Shown: positions 1-5,364 of the stretch, piece after piece | Numbering within the stretch: position 1 is the stretch's first letter | Layout: every line of letters begins with the position of its first letter | Source of the DNA: Collinsella sp. | GTDB lineage: Bacteria > Actinomycetota > Coriobacteriia > Coriobacteriales > Coriobacteriaceae | Length of the DNA: 14,652 nt | Direction: 5' to 3' | NCBI GenBank assembly: GCA_022745215.1 | Contig: JAIIWC010000050.1 | Location: 1-14,652 of the forward strand | Notes under the pieces: model-generated | The model's input: only the letters and a program-made list of their open reading frames with translations | Database searches by the model: none | What the model was told of the DNA's origin: nothing | Translations under genes and position numbers: made by a program

Positions 1-78
1 GAAGAGGAGGCGGGGGCGCAAGGCGCCCGGATGCGTCGTGCCGAAATGTCGCGAAGCGCGCGGTTGACAAAACTATAG
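1..78 (+). CDS. possible 3' end of an upstream plus-strand gene (partial)
   Basis: Frame 1 is open from the first base to a TAG at 76-78. It would encode a 25-residue tail rich in Glu at its start and Arg later, ending in ARLTKL. GC content is high up to about base 63 and falls right after, as at the end of a coding region. The fragment is too short to identify and the other two plus frames are also open for part of this stretch, so this is a weak call that needs the sequence upstream of the window. Confidence 0.25.
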   Translation, partial: EEEAGAQGARMRRAEMSRSARLTKL

Positions 79-161
79 AGACACGTCCCAGAAAAATCAC
101 CAGGCAGGCAGGGTAGCTAAAATGGCCCCGTCCCAAATTGACTGCTCACCCGCCTGTTGCA

Positions 162-203
162 AACGCTCGCGCCCTGCATAGAGTTCGATTCTCCGCGGTG
201 CGG
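162..203 (+). repeat. 42-nt direct repeat, copy 1, tmRNA 3'-end-like
   Basis: These 42 bases recur without a mismatch at 373-414. Both copies are followed by a similar CTAGA tail. The segment at 181-197 is identical to 17 bases of the T-arm/acceptor end of the tmRNA (475-491 on the opposite strand), so the repeat carries an inverted tmRNA 3'-end fragment. No full tRNA or tmRNA can be folded around it. It may be a remnant of an element that used the ssrA 3' end as target; that is inference. Confidence 0.7.
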
Positions 204-372
204 GGCTAGAGTTGGAGCAAGGGCATGGGCAGCTGAAACTCAATCGGCATCGCATCTATATCGGGTTGAGGCATTGCGCGGAGAATCCGCGTATTTGCTT
301 CGCAAATACGCACCGGCTTCGGCCGCCTGCCGGCGTCCTCGCCCGCTCGCTACAAACGCTTCGCGTTTGCTT
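204..372. other. gene-free spacer with small hairpins between the two repeats
   Basis: No convincing coding sequence is seen. The spacer holds two perfect hairpins with a TTC loop: arms 289-298/302-311 (10 bp) and 353-359/363-369 (7 bp). A short stretch at 277-287 matches the first 11 bases of the tmRNA 3'-end segment at 475-485. Open frames across this stretch also cross the repeats and the tmRNA and look fortuitous. Confidence 0.5.
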
Positions 373-414
373 AACGCTCGCGCCCTGCATAGAGTTCGAT
401 TCTCCGCGGTGCGG
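373..414 (+). repeat. 42-nt direct repeat, copy 2, tmRNA 3'-end-like
   Basis: Exact second copy of the repeat at 162-203, 211 bp downstream. The 17 bases at 392-408 match the tmRNA 3' end on the opposite strand. It lies immediately beyond the tmRNA terminator. Confidence 0.7.
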
Positions 415-420
415 ACTAGA

Positions 421-457
421 AATAAAAAGGCAGGTAGATACGAATATCTACCTGCCT
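421..457 (-). terminator. rho-independent terminator of ssrA
   Basis: On the minus strand a perfect 13-bp stem (445-457 with 428-440) closed by a UUCG tetraloop (441-444) is followed by a U-rich run (421-428). It begins 9 nt after the tmRNA CCA end, the expected place for the ssrA terminator. Confidence 0.92.
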
Positions 458-465
458 GTTACTTT

Positions 466-829
466 TGGTGGAGGCGCGGAGAATCGAACTCCGGTCCACG
501 AAAGCCCCCTGATTGGCATCTCCAAGCTCAGTCGCTGGTTTTTTCTCGGACGCTTTGCGCGCAGCGACACGCTCGCGGCGTCCTAACCGGTTCGGTCTTA
601 GCCTACGCCATACCGATTACGTGCGCAGGAGCATTCCCCTAAAATGACGTCGCGCCGGTGTCGGGGAAATCACCGGGTTGACGCGCCGCTATAAATTAAG
701 CAGCGAGAGCCATAGGCTCAAAAGAAGAGTTGTTGTCAATTCAATTTGACGGCACCCCTGTTTAACGAGGCGAGGAGACCTCGGCTTGCTTCCTCTCTCA
801 GAGCTATCGTGTCGAAACCAGTCGCCCCC
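466..829 (-). ncRNA. ssrA: transfer-messenger RNA (tmRNA)
   Basis: tmRNA with SmpB rescues stalled ribosomes and tags the nascent chain for proteolysis. The 5' end on the minus strand is GGGGGCGACTGGTTTCGACA, and the 3' end carries the T-arm GGAGTTCGATTCTCC and an encoded CCA (466-468). The first seven bases pair with the seven before ACCA, with one G-U, giving a full acceptor stem. Mature length is 364 nt, usual for one-piece tmRNA. The tag frame ends in codons for PMALAA followed by TAA (696-698); the ALAA end is canonical. The resume codon is uncertain: reading back, the in-frame codons spell TTTLLFEPMALAA, preceded by further open codons. A hairpin terminator follows at 421-457. Confidence 0.95.
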
Positions 830-925
830 GAATGTCGGGAAAGTCTGGATGGCATTGGGCACGAGCACCCAACACCCATCGACTTTTCAAGGAACATGCG
901 AGGCGAGCCCCGCTTGTGGAGTGTT

Positions 926-931
926 ATCTTA
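926..931 (-). promoter_or_regulatory. candidate -10 element for ssrA
   Basis: On the minus strand TAAGAT is preceded by TGG, giving an extended -10 form. It would start a precursor about 80-90 nt upstream of the mature tmRNA 5' end, which RNase P would then trim. No good -35 box is seen at the right spacing, so the call is weak. Confidence 0.25.
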
Positions 932-1066
932 CCACGTTCTGAAAGCGGACAGCTGTTCTATGCACGAGCTGTGAAGACCCCAATGTGCGCACGACTTCGC
1001 ACTTTTGCTACCGATCGCGTCACGTATATTTTCGCCAAGCAAAATCGACCCGTCGAAAGGACCGTT

Positions 1067-1501
1067 ATGGATACCAAACAGCAGCTCATCAATGCCCTTG
1101 TTGGCCTGGGCACTACGATTACCGAAGCTATGGATGTCATCGAGGGCTTTGTCCCTTGCGGACATCCCGCCCTCACGGTGTCGAACGCCCTCGTCTCGCT
1201 GGGCAGTGACGACGATGCAGCCCTCGCCCAGCAGCTTGAGACCGTCAAGGGCTTTATCGACCACGTGAGCGAGAACCGCGGCGTCACTGCACATCACGAT
1301 GCCTCGGTTGAGCTCACGGGTCCCAAGGCCGATCTGTTCGCAGCAATCCGCGAGGTAGGCACCCTTATGCAGACCGCAGGCGTCAAGAACACCCAGGTCA
1401 ACGAGTGGATCTACCGCAGTCTGGCCGCACTCGACAGCTCCGACGAAAAGGTAGCCGAGCAGCTCGCAGAAAGTCCCGCCATTAAGACCGCGCTTTCGTA
1501 A
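1067..1501 (+). CDS. hypothetical protein, 144 aa
   Basis: I do not recognise this protein. The ATG at 1067 is preceded by AAAGGA at good spacing. A longer in-frame version from 746 would run through the tmRNA gene and is rejected. The product begins MDTKQQLINALVGLG, has no signal peptide or membrane segment, is Ala/Leu/Asp/Glu rich and looks largely helical, and has a single Cys in FVPCGHPAL near residue 31. It is a cytoplasmic protein by appearance. A TATATT at 1025-1030 may be its -10 box, but the -35 is weak. It converges on the toxin-antitoxin operon and is divergent from ssrA, so it is probably monocistronic. Coding use (GC-rich third positions) fits a real gene. Confidence 0.72.
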   Translation: MDTKQQLINALVGLGTTITEAMDVIEGFVPCGHPALTVSNALVSLGSDDDAALAQQLETVKGFIDHVSENRGVTAHHDASVELTGPKADLFAAIREVGTLMQTAGVKNTQVNEWIYRSLAALDSSDEKVAEQLAESPAIKTALS

Positions 1502-1510
1502 ATAGCAGAC

Positions 1511-1547
1511 GCGGGTCCCTTGGCGCATCGTCGTCCAAGAGGCCCGC
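1511..1547. terminator. hairpin between convergent genes
   Basis: A 13-bp imperfect stem (1511-1523 with 1535-1547; one G-U and one mismatch) closes an 11-nt loop between the ends of the 1067-1501 gene and the PIN toxin gene. There is no U-run on either side, so termination is plausible but not proven. Confidence 0.4.
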
Positions 1548-1559
1548 AAACAGTTCGCG

Positions 1560-2075
1560 TCAACCGATAGCCGCGCCGCCGCGTTCGGCCAAAGCAAGAA
1601 TCGGCATCATTTGGCGCGGGGTCTTTGCTGCAAGATCGGCATGTTCGAGCAGCTTGCGATCGTTGGTCACCAAGTAATCGACCTGTGCGCGCTTGCATGC
1701 GGCGAGCACCAAGTTGTCCTCGTAATCGCGATGGAGCGATAAGTATTTGTCGGCCAACCAAAGGTCCGACGAATCTGCACCCACGGCCGTGGCGTTTTCG
1801 GTCATGTTCCGAACAAACGCCAGCGCCGCATCGCCAATTACACGGGCAGATGCCTCGTCGAGCGATCCCCCGCTGGCAAGAACGCTGCGCTTTAATTCGT
1901 GCTGGACAACGTACAGCACGTCCTTAGCGATATGGACAGGAAAGAACAGCGACGTGCCTGTCTCCGCAGCCTGCCCGATAAAAGCCCGCGCGGCAAGCGA
2001 CTCGACATGATCGGCGCAAAACGAATCGACCCATACGTTGGCATCCACCATGACCTTAAGAGACGCCCCGCTCAC
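1560..2075 (-). CDS. PIN-domain toxin (VapC-like ribonuclease)
   Basis: Toxin half of a type II toxin-antitoxin pair, expected to cleave RNA. The start VMVDANVWVDS (residues 8-18) supplies the first PIN acidic residue. Near the C-terminus DNLVLAACKRAQVDYLVTND supplies the remaining conserved Asp residues and the strand-helix-strand pattern of PIN domains. At 171 aa it is somewhat longer than classic VapC (about 130 aa), closer to the PIN_3 type. The GTG start at 2073-2075 overlaps the antitoxin stop in a GTGA motif, which implies translational coupling; an internal ATG at 2051 is an alternative start. No nuclease-inactivating change is seen in the visible motifs. RNase specificity cannot be read from the sequence. 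Confidence 0.82.
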   Translation of the reverse strand: MSGASLKVMVDANVWVDSFCADHVESLAARAFIGQAAETGTSLFFPVHIAKDVLYVVQHELKRSVLASGGSLDEASARVIGDAALAFVRNMTENATAVGADSSDLWLADKYLSLHRDYEDNLVLAACKRAQVDYLVTNDRKLLEHADLAAKTPRQMMPILALAERGGAAIG

Positions 2076-2407
2076 AGGATCATCCCCTTTTTACGATAGT
2101 GCTCGTCCATGGCCTCCGCATAGACCGTTTCCCAATCGCGGTCGTCGGACCCAGACAACGTAACGATACCCAAGTCCGCATAGAGCTGGTCCGCGGCCGC
2201 CCACGACGCGGCAAACGGGGACTCGGGCGCGATGGCGTGCTGCCGGTCGTCGACGGCCGCGAGCACCTCCTCACACTGACCGCCGCCCTGCGCGACCTTG
2301 GCCACAACCTTTTTGATGAGCTCGGACAGCGACCCGCCCGAAAGCCGCAGCGCCTCCTCGGCACGGTCCTTGACCTGGCGATCCACGCGAACATTCACTT
2401 GCGCCAT
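2072..2407 (-). CDS. RelB/DinJ-like ribbon-helix-helix antitoxin
   Basis: Antitoxin partner of the PIN toxin and likely operon repressor. The N-terminus MAQVNVRVDRQVKDRAEEAL followed by GGSLSELIKKVVAKVAQ is a typical ribbon-helix-helix DNA-binding unit (residues 1-40). The acidic C-terminal part, with WETVYAEAMDEHYRKKG near the end, would bind and block the toxin. Length is 111 aa from this ATG. The start is uncertain: the ATG has no good Shine-Dalgarno, while an in-frame GTG at 2423-2425 lies 10 nt after GAAGGGAG, adding six residues. The family pattern favours MAQ, the ribosome site favours GTG. The gene overlaps the toxin gene by 4 nt. Confidence 0.8.
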   Translation of the reverse strand: MAQVNVRVDRQVKDRAEEALRLSGGSLSELIKKVVAKVAQGGGQCEEVLAAVDDRQHAIAPESPFAASWAAADQLYADLGIVTLSGSDDRDWETVYAEAMDEHYRKKGMIL

Positions 2408-2444
2408 ACCGCTAACAGCACCCACGTCGATCACGCTCCCTTCA

Positions 2445-2494
2445 CTTGCTAGCACTGCTAGCCACACTATATAGAGACGCTAGCAAGCGGTCAA
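2445..2494 (-). promoter_or_regulatory. toxin-antitoxin promoter with GCTAGC operator sites
   Basis: On the minus strand TTGACC (2489-2494) and TATAGT (2466-2471) are separated by exactly 17 bp, a strong sigma-70-type promoter. The hexamer GCTAGC occurs three times: in the spacer (2479-2484) and twice at the expected start of transcription (2457-2462, 2448-2453). The outer two form a 9-bp inverted repeat, CTTGCTAGC with GCTAGCAAG. Such repeats over a promoter are what a ribbon-helix-helix antitoxin would bind to repress its own operon. Confidence 0.75.
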
Positions 2495-2495
2495 A

Positions 2496-2540
2496 CGCAA
2501 AAAGTCTGCACCCGAATGGCGGCATGCCATCCGGGTGCAG
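2496..2540 (-). terminator. rho-independent terminator of the metal ATPase operon
   Basis: On the minus strand a 15-bp stem with one mismatch (2526-2540 with 2506-2520) and a 5-nt loop is followed by ACTTTTTGCG. It lies 27 nt after the ATPase stop and 2 nt before the -35 box of the antitoxin promoter, so it isolates the two operons. Confidence 0.88.
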
Positions 2541-2567
2541 GCCAAATAACGTGGGCGAACACACCCG

Positions 2568-4643
2568 CTACCGCAGATACGCTTTCGCGTTGCCCAGGCT
2601 ATAGGCGATCGTTGATCCGTTGTGCAGGAGCGACGACGTCTGCGGCGTAATCGCGCCGGTAATGCCGAGCGCCAAAAGCGCCGAGTTGGTAAGCATCACC
2701 TTGGAATACGAACTCGTCAGACGGTCGATGAGTCCCTGGCTCATGCGACGCAGGCGCACGATCGCCGCGAGGTCTGTATCGGTCAGGATGATGTCGGCGA
2801 CCTCTTTGGCGATGTCGCTTCCGCCGCCCATGGCCAGGCCCACGTCGGCCAGACCCAGCGCCGGCGAGTCGTTGACGCCGTCGCCCACCATGGCAACACG
2901 GCGCCCCTCACGCTTGATCTGCTCCACGTAGGCGTACTTGTCCTCGGGCAGCAGCTCGGCCTTAAACTCGTCGACGCCCGCCTCTCGCGCGATGCGCTCG
3001 GCCGTTCGCTCAGAGTCGCCTGTGAGCATAACGACGTGCTTGACGCCCAGCGCATGCAAGTCGGCAATGGCCTCGCGCACCCCAGACTTGAGCGGGTCCT
3101 CGATGCCGAGCACGCCCACGACCGTGCCATCGACCGCCAAGTACAGCGGCGATAGACCCTGCATCTGGGACTCGATGCGCTCCTTGATGTCGGACTCGAG
3201 CTGCGCGCCCTCATCCTCAAATACAAAGTGTGCCGAGCCAATAATTGCGCGACGCCCCTCAATGGACGAGGCAATGCCGTGCGCCACGATGTACTCGACG
3301 GCGGCATGGCGCTCGCGATGCTCGAGCCCGCGCTCGCCCGCGGCGTTGACGACGGCGCGGGCCACAGGATGCGGAAAATGCTCCTCCAGGCAGGCGGAAA
3401 GGCGCAGGACCTCGTCCTCGCTCCAACCGTCGGTCGTCAGCACGCAGGCCAGGCGCGGCTGAGCCTCGGTCAGCGTGCCGGTCTTATCAAAGACAATGGT
3501 ATCGGCCTTGGCAAACGACTCAAAGTACTTGGCGCCCTTGACCATGACGCCCATCTTGGCGGCGTCACTCATGGCAGTCATGACGGCGACCGAACCCGTG
3601 AGCTTGAGCGCGCACGAGTAGTCGACCATCAGCGCCGCGGAGGTCTTAATGAGACTGCGCGTGGTGAGCGCGACCAGGCCCGCGAGCAGGAAGTTCCACG
3701 GAACGATCTTGTTGGCAAGGTCCTCCATGTGCGACTGGCCCTCGGATTTAAGCGAGTCGGCCGTCTGAACGAGCGAGACGATCGAGCGCAGTTTGGTCTG
3801 GGCCGTGTTGGCGCGCACGCGCACCAGGATGCTGCCGTCCTCGACGACGGTGCCGGCAAACACGTCATCGCCCACGCTGCGCTCGACGGCCAGCGGCTCG
3901 CCGGTCAGGGTCGCCTGGTTGACCATGGCGCTCCCCTGCTCGACCACGCCATCGATGCAGATGGACATGCCGGTGCGCACGGCGACCAGGTCGCCGGGCT
4001 CAAGCTCGGTGGCGGCGACGCTCACCTCGGTGTCACCGATAACCTTTTGCGCCTTGTCGGGCACGTCGAGCAGCGAGTTGATGAGCTCATTTTCGCTCAT
4101 GGCGCGTGTGTAGTCCTCGAGCAGCTCGCCCACGTTGAGTAGGAACATTGTCTGGCCGGCGGTGTCGACGTCGCGCTTGACGAACGAAATGCCGATGGCC
4201 GACGCGTCGAGCACGGGAACGGTCAGGCGAGGTTGCGCGAGCTCGCGGAGAGCTGCGCGCAAAAAGGTCATGTAACCGGCCACGACAAAGACGGCACGCA
4301 GCGGCGTGGGCAAAAACCAACGGCGCGCGTAATGGGCGCCGACAAGCGTCGCCAGATCCATGACAAGCTTGTGCTTGCGCGGCTCGAGCTGCATCACGTA
4401 ACCCGACTTGGCGTCGGCGATGGCCTGGGCATCGAGTGCGTCGACGGCGGCGAGTACGGCGTCGCGGCGCGGCTCGTCGTATTCGAGCGCCATCTGGCCG
4501 ATGCGCCCGTAGACGCGCACCTTGTGCACGCCGTCGATTTCGCCGCTGAGCTTTAGAAGCGCATCGAGATCGCTCTCTGGCACAGGACCCGCCAACTGGA
4601 GGCGGGTCCTGCCGGGGATCTCGCTGATAATCGAGAATCTCAT
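2568..4643 (-). CDS. P1B-type heavy-metal-transporting P-type ATPase
   Basis: An ATP-driven metal pump of the cytoplasmic membrane, 691 aa. Residues 1-75 look like a degenerate heavy-metal-associated fold (GRTRLQL, GVHKVRVYGRIGQMALEYD) lacking CxxC. The actuator loop TLTGEP is at about 246-251, the phosphorylation motif DKTGTLT has Asp386, the HP motif of P1B nucleotide-binding domains is in FPHPVA, MLTGD precedes the hinge, and GDGVND is at 587-592. The C-terminal membrane pair includes LHNGSTIAYSL. The metal-site helix reads DYSCALKLTG (Cys344), so the usual CPC/SPC is Cys-Ala-Leu-Lys; the substrate therefore cannot be assigned by the standard motif. It follows the DUF6110-like gene by 18 nt and shares its operon. 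Export of a transition metal such as Mn, Zn or Fe is inference. Confidence 0.93.
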   Translation of the reverse strand: MRFSIISEIPGRTRLQLAGPVPESDLDALLKLSGEIDGVHKVRVYGRIGQMALEYDEPRRDAVLAAVDALDAQAIADAKSGYVMQLEPRKHKLVMDLATLVGAHYARRWFLPTPLRAVFVVAGYMTFLRAALRELAQPRLTVPVLDASAIGISFVKRDVDTAGQTMFLLNVGELLEDYTRAMSENELINSLLDVPDKAQKVIGDTEVSVAATELEPGDLVAVRTGMSICIDGVVEQGSAMVNQATLTGEPLAVERSVGDDVFAGTVVEDGSILVRVRANTAQTKLRSIVSLVQTADSLKSEGQSHMEDLANKIVPWNFLLAGLVALTTRSLIKTSAALMVDYSCALKLTGSVAVMTAMSDAAKMGVMVKGAKYFESFAKADTIVFDKTGTLTEAQPRLACVLTTDGWSEDEVLRLSACLEEHFPHPVARAVVNAAGERGLEHRERHAAVEYIVAHGIASSIEGRRAIIGSAHFVFEDEGAQLESDIKERIESQMQGLSPLYLAVDGTVVGVLGIEDPLKSGVREAIADLHALGVKHVVMLTGDSERTAERIAREAGVDEFKAELLPEDKYAYVEQIKREGRRVAMVGDGVNDSPALGLADVGLAMGGGSDIAKEVADIILTDTDLAAIVRLRRMSQGLIDRLTSSYSKVMLTNSALLALGITGAITPQTSSLLHNGSTIAYSLGNAKAYLR

Positions 4644-4661
4644 AGTTTGTGCCTGGGAGCG

Positions 4662-4907
4662 CTACTCAGCCGCGTTGTTCGCGTCAGCCTCGCTTTGGGT
4701 GATGTAGGCAGCCTCGGCAACCATGTCGTCGACATTGGCCTTTGCCTGCTCGACCATATCCTGGTAGCCGTTCTTGATGCGCATGCCGCACGCGATGCCC
4801 TGCACGCAGGCGTTCTTTACCGGAGCGCTGGTGAGCAGCTTGATGCCGGCCGTGCCAAGCAGAAAACCGCCACCGACAAGCAGGGTGTTGAACGTCGACT
4901 TCTTCAT
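4662..4907 (-). CDS. DUF6110-like small membrane-anchored protein
   Basis: An 81-residue protein whose ATG (4905-4907) follows AGGGAGAG at 5-nt spacing; a longer frame from 4967 lacks this support. The N-terminus MKKSTFNTLLVGGGFLLGTA is a short glycine-rich hydrophobic segment that could span or enter the membrane. Then come a Ser/Pro break, a segment with two cysteines (KNACVQGIACGM, about 32-43), and an acidic helix with QAKANVDDMVAEAAYI. This pattern matches my recollection of DUF6110 proteins encoded next to P-type ATPases. It also parallels the mycobacterial DUF1490/PacL layout. First gene of the operon with the pump, probably as partner or metal chaperone; that role is inferred. Confidence 0.75.
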   Translation of the reverse strand: MKKSTFNTLLVGGGFLLGTAGIKLLTSAPVKNACVQGIACGMRIKNGYQDMVEQAKANVDDMVAEAAYITQSEADANNAAE

Positions 4908-5040
4908 GTTGTCTCTCCCTTTTGCCGCACGAATTGCGGCGTGGTGCCTCAGCACCCGAGTTACCAAACTTGCTCGAGCACACTATCAAAAATAGTTTAT
5001 CCAACAATTTTGGTCAGTCATAACTAACTTTTTGGAAATT
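4908..5040 (-). promoter_or_regulatory. promoter and leader region of the metal ATPase operon
   Basis: About 130 nt of AT-rich sequence precede the first gene. A dyad-like stretch at 5010-5027 (TTAGTTATGACTGACCAA on the minus strand) has five of nine positions symmetric and loosely recalls DtxR/MntR-type boxes. Nearer the gene are a 10-bp palindrome TGCTCGAGCA (4971-4980), a GGTGC/GCACC hairpin (4943-4956) and a GCCGCA/TGCGGC hairpin (about 4923-4938). No confident -35/-10 pair was found. Metal control is a guess from context. Confidence 0.3.
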
Positions 5041-5127
5041 TAAGTTCAGGAAATCTCCGGCTTTCGACAAACCACTCGTCGCAACACACTTCCGTGGCAT
5101 CAGAGAATGCCCCTCCTCCGCCCCACA
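5041..5127. other. intergenic sequence, nothing recognised
   Basis: A reading frame crosses this region on the minus strand (5024-5248), but its predicted peptide is odd (WFCCRI, GGGGAF), has no plausible ribosome site and runs through one arm of the long inverted repeat. I see no gene here. Confidence 0.4.
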
Positions 5128-5315
5128 GATCGAGGTCTAATACTTTCCTGAGAAGTGAACGAGTGAAATCAGGCCCCCGAAGCATCCGCATTATTCGGCA
5201 GCAAAACCACAGGAAAAACTCGACAAAACCGCAGGAAACAGATGCCAAAAAGTGTCTATGCTTCGGGGGTCCAAATTAAGTCGTTCACTTCTAGGGAAAG
5301 TATTAGACAACGATC
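5128..5315. repeat. 188-nt near-palindromic intergenic element
   Basis: Left arm 5128-5185 pairs with right arm 5258-5315 (58 nt each). The inner 51 positions have 43 Watson-Crick pairs, two G-T and six mismatches; after a 2-nt interruption a further 5 bp (GATCG/CGATC) extend the stem. The 72-nt loop (5186-5257) is A-rich and holds two tandem copies, about 22 nt apart, of AAAACCRCAGGAAA (from about 5203 and 5225). The ends read GTCTAATACTTTCC in both arms. No clear target-site duplication flanks it. It could be a MITE-like element, a REP-type element or a structured RNA; there is no coding capacity. Confidence 0.85.
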
Positions 5316-5325
5316 CGCACAGCCC

Positions 5326-5364
5326 CGCAGCATGACAAAGGGACTGTCCCTTTGTCATGCTGCG
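5326..5364. repeat. REP-like palindrome at the 3' end of the AAA+ gene
   Basis: Perfect 18-bp arms (5326-5343 and 5347-5364) surround a 3-nt centre. The core TGACAAAGGGAC and its complement recur at 6834-6866. The stop codon and last codons of the AAA+ ATPase gene lie inside the right arm, so the palindrome forms the end of that gene. Without a U-run it is a weak terminator. Confidence 0.88.

Noticed and set aside
64..78. TTGACA near TATAGA as a plus-strand promoter
   Set aside because: The two boxes are only a few bases apart, far short of the 16-18 bp needed, and no other -10 follows at the right distance.
157..642. Plus-strand open frames over the repeats and tmRNA
   Set aside because: They run through the 42-nt repeats, the terminator and the tmRNA 3' half; the peptides are low-complexity and unlike proteins.
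746..1066. In-frame upstream extension of the 144-aa gene
   Set aside because: It would start inside the tmRNA gene and cross its promoter; the ATG at 1067 has a proper ribosome site.
5024..5248. 74-codon minus-strand open frame
   Set aside because: It crosses the left arm and loop of the long inverted repeat, with no ribosome site and an implausible peptide.
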